Positions 10,345 to 20,400 of a DNA stretch of 64,000 nt are shown one piece after another. How positions within the stretch are numbered: the first letter of the stretch is position 1; every line of letters starts with the position of its first letter. The DNA lies in contig JADNRX010000024.1 of assembly GCA_015501595.1 (NCBI GenBank), positions 62,001-126,000 on the forward strand. The letters are read 5' to 3'. The DNA is from Hymenopellis radicata. Taxonomy: Eukaryota; Basidiomycota; Agaricomycetes; Agaricales; Physalacriaceae. The notes under the pieces are model-generated. The model did not search any database. It was not told where the DNA came from and was given only the letters and a program-made list of their open reading frames with translations. Both the position numbers and the translations under genes were made by a program.

Positions 10345-11832
10345 ATGTCTCCCGCGCGTAACACAGCCGACCAGGCTATCCTCTCCTTCACCTACACTCC
10401 CGGAAATTCCCTCGCTGAACAGCTACCCATTGAACTCATCTCCTCAATTGCATCGTTTCTCGTAGGGTCCGACCATGATGAATCCCAGTCCGACGATGAC
10501 GAATCCCAGTCCGACGATGATGAATCCCATACACCGTACGGGCTCCACCATCTCGTGTCGGCGACGCATGTCTGCCATCGATGGCGTGAGGCCATCTTGA
10601 ATGATCCCCGGCTTTGGACAGATATAGAATTCTCGGGCACGCCACATGCCTCTGATATCCTTCACCGAGTCCTTCCCCTCTCTGGCAACCTTGCCTTGAA
10701 AATATCCGCCGACTTTGAAGCAACAATAGCCCCCGACTTAGCCTATTCATGGCTTGACCAGATCTCGAACGTCTCGACGCGCTGCGACACACTTACCCTC
10801 ATTTTTCCCCGTGAGATGTGCGAGGACCTGATTTGCCAGGCGCGGCCTTTCCCAAAACTCCGTTGTCTATCCCTCGCGCCATTCGGGTTCCCAGATAGGT
10901 TCGAGCACGACAGCATAGATTACCCCAAGTTTTGGAAAAGTTTTCCTGTCTTGAAAGAGTTGACGTTGTTCTCCGTGGATGGAGAGTGGATGAGGCCATT
11001 GCCTTCCGCTCGCTGCTTGGAGACCGTGGTGATCGAGATCGATGGGGATGCGGGTGAGCTTTTCTTCGATTTCATCAACATGCTTAGCAGCAGCGAGACG
11101 ATTACCAGTGTCACGTTTCACGCGATGTGGTGTCGAGAGGACTCGGAGAATCTATCTGCTAATAGTAAGATGGAAGTCTTTGTTAACAAGAAGATAGAGA
11201 CGCTATGTCTGAGAGACTACGGCGTGCGCCTCTTGCATTATGTGTCCTTCTCTGCTCTGCGTAGCTTCCGGGCGCACATGCGTTCTTGGCTTTTGCACAG
11301 GTCCCGGGTCCCAGCCGAGATTACGGACAAGGTTCTGCAGGACGTCATCGACTTCCTTGCGCAGGCGAATCCTCCATTGGAGAACATCACCCTGGGTGCG
11401 GACAAGTTCCCACTATTCGCTCTACCGTCGGTGCTACGCGCCGTACCCCATCTCAAGGCCTTCAGCCTCCACGCCGACCTCTTCAGTGATCTGTCGTTCT
11501 TGACCGAGTTTTTCGACGAGCTCTCAAAGAAATGCAGCGGGGTGTTTGAAGTTGTACCTGTGCTCGAGAAGCTGTCGATCGCTTTGTGTTCTGAGTCCCC
11601 GATGGACGACAAGTTGGTCGAGGAGATTGATAGGAAGCACTTTGTAAAGATGATTCAGGAGCGGACGGCTTCGTGCATGCGGTCCGTTTCGGTGAGCTCT
11701 TCCAGCGGGTACTGCGGTCTTCGTGAAGAGGATGTTTTGGCGTTGCAGGAGTGTGAGCGACGAGTGGATGGGCTGGAGATTGAACTGGAGATTGATATAT
11801 TGCAGGACGACGAGGAGGATGGGATTCAATAG
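10345..11832 (+). CDS. F-box-like/LRR protein, copy 1 (intact, 495 aa)
   Basis: A single uninterrupted exon. The N-terminus has a typical fungal F-box-like module: LAEQLPIELISSIASFL (about 23-39) and, after an insert, VSATHVCHRWREAILNDPRLW (about 71-91). The rest carries loosely spaced leucine-rich segments, as expected for substrate-binding regions of SCF ubiquitin-ligase receptors; partner Skp1 is family knowledge, not seen here. A 7-residue acidic/serine unit (DESQSDD) is tandemly repeated between the two F-box halves and is absent from the copy at 38058. The end is EEDVLALQECERRVDGLEIEL plus a short acidic tail. It is the only intact member of its subfamily (430, 7447 and 38058 are broken). 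Confidence 0.88.
   Translation: MSPARNTADQAILSFTYTPGNSLAEQLPIELISSIASFLVGSDHDESQSDDDESQSDDDESHTPYGLHHLVSATHVCHRWREAILNDPRLWTDIEFSGTPHASDILHRVLPLSGNLALKISADFEATIAPDLAYSWLDQISNVSTRCDTLTLIFPREMCEDLICQARPFPKLRCLSLAPFGFPDRFEHDSIDYPKFWKSFPVLKELTLFSVDGEWMRPLPSARCLETVVIEIDGDAGELFFDFINMLSSSETITSVTFHAMWCREDSENLSANSKMEVFVNKKIETLCLRDYGVRLLHYVSFSALRSFRAHMRSWLLHRSRVPAEITDKVLQDVIDFLAQANPPLENITLGADKFPLFALPSVLRAVPHLKAFSLHADLFSDLSFLTEFFDELSKKCSGVFEVVPVLEKLSIALCSESPMDDKLVEEIDRKHFVKMIQERTASCMRSVSVSSSSGYCGLREEDVLALQECERRVDGLEIELEIDILQDDEEDGIQ
10477..10530 (+). repeat. 21-bp in-frame coding minisatellite
   Basis: Two complete units of GAATCCCAGTCCGACGATGA (plus one base) and a third partial GAATCCCA, encoding DESQSDD repeats inside the F-box gene. 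The paralogue at 38190-38215 has only one degenerate unit (AACGAATCCCATATACCG). Confidence 0.85.
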
Positions 11833-12660
11833 TTTGTCATTTGTACGTTAACAATATTGGTTGGTAGTCTACATGTAATGCTACGACGGTATGGTCCTTG
11901 GGTGCTGTGCGTCGTGCTCTTGAGGTGCTTCGTGATATGCTCTTCGGAGCAGGTCGCGGTGGTTGTCCGTAAATGAATGCTGGTTTCCGTGGCAGACCAG
12001 TATTGAAAATCCACCACTGTCTCGAGGCGCGAGATTCGCAAGTGGCGTTCAACCGTCAACGTCTGCAACGCGTGACTGGACACACGCGTGGTGTGGCTTG
12101 CAATTTCTTAATTCCTCCTTCCCTTGTAGGGCTCGGCTTAGGCCTGTAAACCGGTTGAACATGTACGAAGAGGGTAGCTCAGTGCACCAGGACTTCATTC
12201 CAGAACGTCGTCAGAGGTTTACATTCACACATCAGCAAGTTCCTAGGCCCGTATTTGCCGTAATCCTACGCCAAATACGCGATTTACGCGATTACACTCC
12301 GGCGTAATTCTACAAGGTACATACGAAATGATTACGTGCAGAGCATAATTTCTGCAAGCAGCTATTATGCCGGATTACACCCTGATTTATGGTTCATGAT
12401 TTTAGTTACTGCATCCAGTACCTGACAATTCACACACGAATGTACGTTGAATAAACTGCATTGTTATCTACTTTATAGGTCACGACATATGACTACGGTG
12501 TACGGATGGTGAGAAGGGGCGTGGTGCGCCGCCTCATTACGAACCTTGGAACTTCCTGATGCATATGTTCGTACGTTATTTTGGCTAATCTCCAACAGCC
12601 ACAGCACGCATGCTTGGACTTGTCTACTACCACTCTCGGCTTTCGTCGGGAAATCTTGCG
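11833..12660. other. Intergenic region, no gene recognised
   Basis: It lies between the convergent F-box gene ending at 11832 and the minus-strand gene ending at 12661, so it holds both 3' ends. No motif-bearing frame is seen; a stretch near 12250-12310 is rich in TACGC/TTACG words. Confidence 0.5.
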
Positions 12661-14165
12661 TTAACCCATACACCAAGGCGACACGCTCTTCTCCCACTTG
12701 GAAGGTTCCTCCATGTCGAGAACTCTCCGCTGTTCAAGCGACACAAACCCCGAGGATTGCCTGACATCCTGAAACGTCTTCGAGCACAACCATACAGGCC
12801 GACGAGTATCTCTATCAACAACTCGTACACGCGCAAGGTACGGCATGGCTGGGCTCGCCAACGAGCTTCCAATTCGAACCCAGAGGTCACGATGGTCCTG
12901 TGGGATATGGGGAGGGTACCATACACGGCGAAGTGACAGCGTGAATGTTTGCAATGAATATGTTGTATCCGCGGAGAGCGAGTCGACGAGGAATGACACC
13001 AAGTGTCCGTCACAGAATTGAATCGACTCTGTGTTATGTCTGAAGCTGCTTATGGCATGCATGACCAAGGTCACATTGAGCGAGGTGAGACTGGAGAAAG
13101 GTAACAGAGGAGGTAGATCAAATCTAAGTTATGGAAGAATTAGATGGGTAGCGGGAAGTAGATGTCGACGTACGGGTTAACGACAAGCCAACACATGTTC
13201 ACTGTCAAGTCTGTAACAGACTTGGAAGCACGTACCAGACGCGAAATCTGGAACAACGTAGCCGGATGGTCCGGCGCCCACACCGCACCGCATTGATAAC
13301 TCAAGCGCTGCAATTGCGCGCGCCGTAGCAGACAAACTACAGGCTCGAGAGAGAAAAAATGTATATCGTCCAAAGACATTTCACGGAGGGAGCCCAAGTC
13401 TACAAGCGCCTCCGAATCTTTTTGAGACTCACTTGGAAAGTTGCACGCCGAGAAATGGAGAGACTCCATGTTCGGAAATTGGCGTAAACAATGCGCCAAA
13501 CCTCTAGCGTCAGGAGACCATACTCGGTTGAACGCGACATGCTTGACGCTGGGAGTCAAGGGAACGGAAGTATCGCCCCCGACGATATTGAGAGAGCGGA
13601 ATGTAAGGCACTCAAGCCGTCCGAGTGCGGCAAAGACGTCTGAGAGCCGACGATCAGCGTTGAGCCATTCCTCCAAATCCGACCCTCCTGGGTTTGCGCC
13701 ATGCAGGTGTAGGGAGCGTACAACGCAGTCTAGTGGGATGGAAGAGCGGATGAACACGTCGTGGAATTGGGAGAGCAAGCAATGAAGACCGTTTGCCTCC
13801 TCACTTGCCTGCCAGGGAGACTCAGATAGGGGTGAACAAGAGGGATGGTACAGATGAATCTCGCGAAGCAGGTGCGCCCGGGCGCGGTGGAGGAAGCACC
13901 TCGCCGAACGAGCGCATGAGCGAAGTGTAGACGTCTTCGTAGGACACGAAGATGCCCATATTTCATCAACGATGGCGTCGACGATTTCCTGGGGAGTTCT
14001 GGCATGCGGTGTGACGGGGTAGACGGGACTCACGAGGAAGACTTTTGTAGTCGGTCTGGTACGGGTTATATTTGGGCTAGACAAAAAAAGGTTTACGCCA
14101 GCGATGGACGCGGATCCTGCCATACGGCTCCGAGCTTTTAAGATGTGCGTCTGAATCATTTCCAT
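12661..14165 (-). CDS. F-box-like/LRR protein (484 aa, two exons)
   Basis: Exon 1 is 14165-13174 and exon 2 is 13123-12661; the donor CC|GTACGT and acceptor ACTTAG|ATTT enclose a 50-bp intron and the join is in frame (VVNP then FDLPPLLPFSSL). The F-box-like part is PHARTPQEIVDAIVDEIW with ...SARCFLHRARAHLLREIHLY, followed by repeated leucine-rich blocks (LGRLECLTFRSLNIV, LRQFPNMESLHFSAC, LGSLREMSLDDI). This is the common Agaricomycete F-box/LRR layout, and unrelated in sequence to the copies at 10345 and 40301. The start is uncertain: the F-box begins about 55 residues after the first ATG, and a downstream start or an upstream exon is possible. Confidence 0.75.
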
Positions 14166-14431
14166 AAGCGTTTCCCTATCAGCTCCAGGTGGCGATCTTT
14201 AGTTGGGTCGTCTGTGGCTGTTTTGAGAGCTGTTAGGATATCATTTCGATGAGCCTCATTTAGCTGGCGGGACTTGTAAGTGAATCCGGCGCTGCCGTGG
14301 CGAAGCGCATCTGCCGTTACTGAGAACAGTCCAGGGTGAACATCATACCGCCGTAGGCCCGTAGAGCATCCTTTATCCGAGAATCCAGTATCCCAAAATA
14401 CTTTGTCGTGTCCTCGCAGTATTAGCAGATC
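14156..14431 (-). other. Unassigned 91-codon open frame lacking an ATG
   Basis: An open minus-strand frame with coding-like composition (DVHPGLFSVTADALRHGSAG and QLNEAHRNDILTALKTATDD among others) ends at 14156. It has no early start codon, so it may be the last exon or a fragment of a gene, and its end overlaps the assumed first codons of the F-box gene at 14165. No family recognised. Confidence 0.4.
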
Positions 14432-14516
14432 TCAAGTGCAGTCGTTCAAAAGAAAAGGTTCCATACACGGATTCTGATGAAACGCTTTCTGGTGGGATGC
14501 GCGTAACACAGGCACC

Positions 14517-14589
14517 GGGGACATAGCTCAGTTGGGAGAGCAACAGACTGAAGTTCTGGAGGTCCCCAGTTCAATCCTGGGTGTCCCCA
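14517..14589 (+). tRNA. tRNA-Phe (GAA), intronless
   Basis: The cloverleaf is complete: acceptor GGGGACA with TGTCCCC, D arm GCTC/GAGC with loop AGTTGGGA, anticodon stem CAGA/TCTG with loop CTGAAGT (anticodon GAA), T arm CCCAG/CTGGG with loop TTCAATC, and discriminator A. The top pair of the anticodon stem (A-G) is mismatched. The A box (TAGCTCAGTTGG) and B box (AGTTCAATCC) are normal. Length 73 nt without CCA, as expected for a nuclear gene. Confidence 0.93.
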
Positions 14590-14613
14590 TGATGGGGTGT
14601 ACGTGACAATTTA

Positions 14614-14618
14614 TTTTT
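14614..14618 (+). terminator. RNA polymerase III terminator
   Basis: A run of five T (within CAATTTATTTTTGC) lies 25 bp after the tRNA-Phe end, the usual pol III stop signal. Confidence 0.75.
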
Positions 14619-14619
14619 G

Positions 14620-16139
14620 CTAGGACTTCCGACTCAGTACTCAAGTCTCAGCGACGAGCGTCTTAACTCTAAGTTAACTCCACTCAATCAGAGCCAGGAG
14701 CTAGTGCTGTCGTAACGTTACAGCACCCTTTTTCGCATGCATCAGTGCGCCTGGCCAGAATTCACACGCTACGTCCTTATTGCAACCCCCACTGTCTTCC
14801 TGACCTGGCAGGTTCATCAGGAAAAGCCCTCCTAGGTATTATACAGAGAATATTTCATAGATTAGTACTAATCTGGAAAATCAAGCTATTTTTGCTTATT
14901 CTCACGGAATAGTCATGATTAGCTTCACCTTAACATGAGCAGAAACTAATCTCAACACAAGTTGACATATCATACAAAAGAGTTAGCAGTATGAAAAAAG
15001 CTGTGTTGATCTTTGTAGTTACTTAACAAAAAGGCACTATTACAGTTGTACCATACATGACGGAGACATAGTCCGGGCGCTGGATAAGTCCCCACTCGCG
15101 ACTCGGTGGTCTCAACGATGAAGCGCTCCCAGCGCGCAAGCTCCTCGCGTAGGCTCCTCGCGTGGATCAGCAGAGCCCAGAGCCCAGCTGATCCAACTTC
15201 CTGGCCCAGCTATTCGGTTCGTTCGGGTCGACAGTTGGAGGCGCCTGAGCGGGGTCAGAGCCCTCGGGCTTCAAAGGCTGGTGTACAACCGTATCGTTCG
15301 CCAGGTCCGTTGTGACCTCGGGGTCTGTATCGCCAATCTCAAGACGAGCACCAAGACTGTTGCTATACGGCGAACCTTGAACGAGCGCTAAAATGGGCGT
15401 CGTCATCGTCAAATGACTGAGCTGGCGACAGCGGGAATGAATACTGCACTGGGGTGCGCAACTCGGAATGTGAATGACAGCGCCGCGCCAGATGCGGAAC
15501 AGGCGCCTGCATGCCCTCCAGAGCGACGTATCGGAATCCTCCTCAATCCGTCATGTCCACCCAATTCGTTCCCGATACGGGAACTGGTGCCGGAACAACC
15601 GCCTCGGGCAGCACTACATGACACGGATTATGCTCCGGCGTTAGCCGCGTCTTGGACTTGGTGGCATCATGCAAGGTAAGGGAGAGAGGAAAGGGCGAAC
15701 CTGTCCGTTTATGATTGCAACGGCGGCACGGACTGAGAGGGTTATAAGGAGGATAGGTATTGAAACGTGACACAGGCAGGTCAAGTATACAATCTGCGGT
15801 CGCGTAAGGGTGACGTTGGTAAGACGAGGAGCTGCTGGAGCTGGTTCGGGTGGCAGATGGAGTAGAAGGTGGGCTTGGTAGAGGACACGATGGCGAGGCA
15901 TAGATGTTCAGAGGAGGAGGACGCGTACGGTGACGGAATTTAGACTTGTTTGAGGTAACACTGATAATCTGAACCGAGCCTTTGGCAAATGGATCCTGAA
16001 CGCATGTGCGCCGTACGCAGCAGCCTCGTCGATACAGGCACAACGAAGCAACGAGATACAAAAATTGACGGTGAATGGGGCGAGCGCAGAAGCAGCTTGA
16101 AGCAGACGCACATGGTGGGAGGAGGAGAAATTGCCTAAG
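14620..16139. other. Repeat-like non-coding region
   Basis: No gene is supported. At 14818 a CATCAGGAAAAGCC motif matches the terminal repeats at 23565 and 26487. The 15.1-16.1 kb part has overlapping open frames on both strands with low-complexity serine/proline composition, which looks like chance in GC-rich sequence. Confidence 0.45.
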
Positions 16140-17128
16140 TCCATGCCGGTCACATGGTCCGTGCGCAAGCACGCCATCGTATGCTCACGTGCATGTTGGA
16201 TTTCGATTTTTCCAACTCCGATCTCTGCGCCGTGTTCTTTCCTTTCCCCCATCGCTATCGGCGTTGTCCGTCCTGCTCCGCTGCAGCCGCTGCAACACTC
16301 ACGCCTGTCTTGGCAGCCGACTCTGTTTCTTCGCCACATCTGTCTTCGACTCTCTTTCCCAGCATCTGAACCCGTCGTCGGCGTCATCGGATCTCTCGCA
16401 GTCGCAGCAGTTAACTACCAGCAGGTCGCACCAGCGACGCCTATCGTTGACGAGCAGGCTCGCCGACAAATGGCGAGCGGCAGGGCAAATTTTTTTCGAC
16501 CAGTCGATGTCTGGGTGCGTAAAGTCTCTTTCATTGCGTTTTCTTGCTCAATGTGCGCATGTTGAGTCACCATGCGGTTCCGACGTGTTTCCTTTCTCCA
16601 TCCTTCTGATTTTTGCTATAAATCGCTAACAAGACACCTTTAGAAATCTCCCGCGGTCGACGTAACTCCGACTGTGGCCATTTCCATTCCAACAATGGCC
16701 TCGTGTATGCTTCTTCTTCGCCCCAGTTCATGATTCACCCGACACTTGCGCCTGTCTTCGCACCCGCCGCTGTTTCTCCGCCGCCAGATCGACTCTCTTT
16801 GCCAGCATCTGAACCCGACCTCTTCGTGAGATCTTTCGCAGTCGCAGCAGTCACCTACCAGCTACGGGTCGGGCCCAGCGACGCCTATCATTGACGAGCA
16901 GCCTGTGTCCTCGCCACCGACGATCCGACCTCGCAGTCGATAGTGGAGTATCTGTGCTGTTGTCGATGCCCGCCTAACAAGCAGACTGGACAGCCCGCGG
17001 ATGCTCAGCCGCAGTAACCGCAACAAGCTCACCTCCAGGTTCGTTGCAAAGGTCAAATGCATCGCCGCCGACAAATGCAAGCTGCACGGCAAGATTCTTT
17101 TCGACCAGTTGATGTCTCGGTGCGTAAA
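16140..17128. repeat. Diverged tandem duplication that hosts the retrotransposon
   Basis: Two related units occur: about 16280-16560 and about 16745-17128 (continued at 23256). Shared words are CTTCG..ACTCTCTTTSCCAGCATCTGAACCCG, CGCAGTCGCAGCAGT, TACCAGC, AGCGACGCCTATC, TTTTCGACCAGT, TGATGTCT and GGTGCGTAAAGTCT. An additional 50-bp word (CACATGGTCCGTGCG...GTGCATGTT) at 16148-16199 recurs at 24368-24411. No coding function recognised. Confidence 0.7.
17124..17128. repeat. Target-site duplication GTAAA, left copy
   Basis: GTAAA directly precedes the 3' LTR and matches 23256-23260 exactly; 5 bp is the normal size for Ty3-type integrases. Confidence 0.9.
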
Positions 17129-17416
17129 TGTGAGGGTCAAGGTAAGGACCCTCTAACTTAGTAGGATTGACGACGAGTTTTGGAGAATATAAGGCTAAGT
17201 TAATAGCGTTGATTCGACGAGGCAATGTGGTACAAGATTCGAGGCTTATATAGTAATGTGTAAGGTAACGGGTGAAGTAAGTTTAAGTAAGTCTAAGACG
17301 AAGTGAGATATAGATGAGACGAGGTGAGATAAGTAAGTGCGGGTGGAGTAGGGGCGAAGCGAGTGAGTCGAGTGGTGAGGAGGTCATTACCCGATCGGGA
17401 ACGGATGACCTTTACA
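17129..17416 (-). repeat. 3' LTR
   Basis: 288 bp, starting TGTGAGGGTCAAGG and ending GACCTTTACA on the plus strand; identical by eye to 22968-23255. Confidence 0.95.
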
Positions 17417-17471
17417 CTATCCCCCCTTTAAGGACGAGAGGAGCGAAGTCGTAAAGTGGAGGATCGGGTAA

Positions 17472-20400
17472 TCATGATTGTGGTTGATAACGAGTGGGTG
17501 GTTTTGAGAACCGACCACTCCGAGTAGTTGTTGAGTGTGCGGACTCGAAGTGCGCCCGTGGATTACGATGAACGGGTGGTGGTGAAGGTGGACGAGAAAC
17601 GGCTTCAATGACCGTTGCGGAGGATGGTGATTGCGCGTCAGGGACAGGGATGTGAGGTAGAGGTTCGGCGAGAGGTGAAAAGTGTTTGGTCAGGACGGAG
17701 GAGTGAGGGCGTGGCGATTTTGGGTGTTGACGATGAAATTTATCAATGATGTCGTTCGCGGTAGTGGGAACATCCGATAAGGGTGTCCACGAGCTTTCCT
17801 CTATGGGCAGTCCTTGCCAGCACACAAAGTATTCGAATCGGTGTCCGATTTTGCGCGACTCCGTGATTGAGTGAATCCGGGGAGGCTGATCATCGATTGC
17901 GAAAGGTTCCGGATTGGCGTGAGTGTGAAATTCAGAAGGATCGTGGTATTTTTCGAGGAGAGTAACGTTGAAAACGGGGTGGAGACGGGATAGGTAGGAT
18001 GGAAGGTCCAAATGGTACGCGGACGTGCCAATTTTCTTGATGACACGATAGGGACCAAGGCGACGATGGTCGAGCTTCATCGTGGGACGCGTCGTCTTGA
18101 TGTTACGGCGCAAGAGCCAGACGAGTTCACCAGGCTGGAACTCTGGTGGTGGAAGCCGATGGAAATCGTAGTATTTTGCTTGTTGTTCCTGTGCGTGAAG
18201 TAATTCCGCGCGAAGCTCTTCGTGTATGATCTGAAGACGCGTTGAGAGTTCGTCGGCGGCAGGAACAGTAGAGAGGTTGGTGAGTTTGGGTTCGAATGAA
18301 GGATGGTATGCGAGATTGGCGTAGAAGGGAGTTTGGTGGGTGGATGAGTTCTCGAGGTTGTTGAAGGAAAATTCTGCCAGGGGAAGATAATCAACCCAGT
18401 CGTCTTGTTGATAGGAACAGTAGGCACGGAGGTAGGTTTCCAATGTCTGGTTAGTGCGTTCCGTAAGACCGTCGGTTTGGGGGTGGTAAGCCGTTGACGT
18501 GCGAACGTCTACGTCAAGGTGTGCCATCAATGATTTCCAGAAATTAGAAACAAATAGAGATCCTCTGTCGCTGATGATGGATTGCGGGAGACCGTGGTGG
18601 CGGAAGATTCTGTCGATGAAGAGCCAGGCCAGGTCTGCAGAGGTCATGGATTCGCGGCAAGGGATAAAATGAGCCGCACAAGTGAGGCGGTCACAGACGA
18701 CCCAGATGGAATCGTATCCGTGAGAGACGGGGAGTTTGACGATGAAGTCCATGGAAATGGAGCTCCATGGTCGCGCGGGAATGTCAAGGGGTTGTAGAAG
18801 GCCGTAAGGCTTGTGACGTGGGATTTTGATGCGTGAACAAGTGTCGCATGCTTCAACGTAACGCCGAATGAATGTGTTCATCCCGGGCCAAGAATAGTCA
18901 CGCTGAACCAAGTTCATGGTACGTGTCCGGCCGGGATGTCCTGCGATTAACGTGTCATGGCGGTTGTGAAGAATTTCAGTTCGAAGAGACGGGGGTACGT
19001 AGAGTCGACCCTTGTGGAAAACAAGGTCGTGAAGAATGGTGAAGTCGGGGTTGCCTTTAGTAATGTGGGTGCGCCACTCGGAGTCAGCTTTGGTAGCCTC
19101 TTTGAATTTGGTAAGAAGCTCTGAGCTGTCAATGTTGAGTGTCGTTAAGGCGTTGATGTAAGAAGGATTCGTTGATAAGGATGAAATGGAGTAATGAGGT
19201 GTCGGTTTTGAGGAATCACCGGGGGACTTGAGAATGGTTTGCTTCATGAGTTCAAGACGTTCATCCCCTTTTTGAGGCATGAAATCGGGGCGTCGAGAAG
19301 GAGAGTCGGCGACGTTAGCCTGACCGGGAGCCCATGTAAGTTTGAAGTCGTATTCTGACAAAAACATGGCCCAACGCGCTTGGCGACGATTGAGTAATTG
19401 TGCCCTCATGAAGTATTCGAGATTTTTGTGGTCTGAGATGACGGAAATGGGGTGTGGAGATCCAAGGAGCCAAGAACGCATGTCGCGGAAGTTTTCGATG
19501 ACAGCTAACAGTTCCTTATCATGCACGTCGTAATTGATCTCGGCAGGTGCGAAGGCGCGAGAGTAGAACGCGACGGGATGTAAAATGCCATCATCATCCG
19601 GTTGTTGAAGAACGCCGGATAGTGCGAAATCAGAGGCGTCGGTGGTGAGGGTACAAGGGAGGAGAGGATTATAATGTCGGAGAATGGGTTCTTCCAGAAA
19701 CTTCTTTTTGAGAGAGTCGAACGCATGTTGTGCGGACGCGTCAAAGTTCCAGGGGGTGTCCTTCCGAGTAAGGAGGGTAAGAGGGCGAGTGATGCGCGCG
19801 AAGCCGTCGATGAAGCGGCGGTAGAAATTGCAAAAGCCGAGGAAGGATTGAACGTCCTTTACTTTAGTCGGTGTGGGCCAGTCGGCAATGGTGGCGAGTT
19901 TCTTCGGGTTCATCTTGATACCCTCGCTGCCAATTATGTAACCGAGGTATTCCACCTCAGATTTGTCGAACTCGCATTTCTTTGCGTTGGCGCACAGGTT
20001 CGCGTCGCGCAGCCTGTCGAGTACGAGTCCTACGTGGATGTCGTGTTCTTCTTGAGTACGTGAGAAGATTAGGATGTCGTCAAGGTAAACAACGCAGACG
20101 ACGTCGATGAGGTCGTGAAGAACATCCTGAATGAAGTTTTGCCATGCGGCAGGGGCGTTGGTAAGACCATAAGGAACAATGAGATGTTCAAAGAGACCGA
20201 GATGGGTCCGGAAGGCTGTCTTCCATTCATCTCCTTCTCGAATCCGGAGGTGACTATATGCGGATTTTAGGTCGATGACGGAGTAGATTTTACAACCTTG
20301 AACGCGGTCAAGAAGGTCGTCCACGAGGGGAAGAGGATAGCGATTCTTGCGAGTGATGGCGTTGAGTCCCCGAAAGTCGACACAGAGTCGAATTTCTCCG

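Noticed and set aside
15413..16629. Overlapping open frames on both strands, one over 200 codons
   Set aside because: No motif, no paralogue and serine/proline bias typical of chance frames in GC-rich sequence; part of it is a tandem non-coding repeat.
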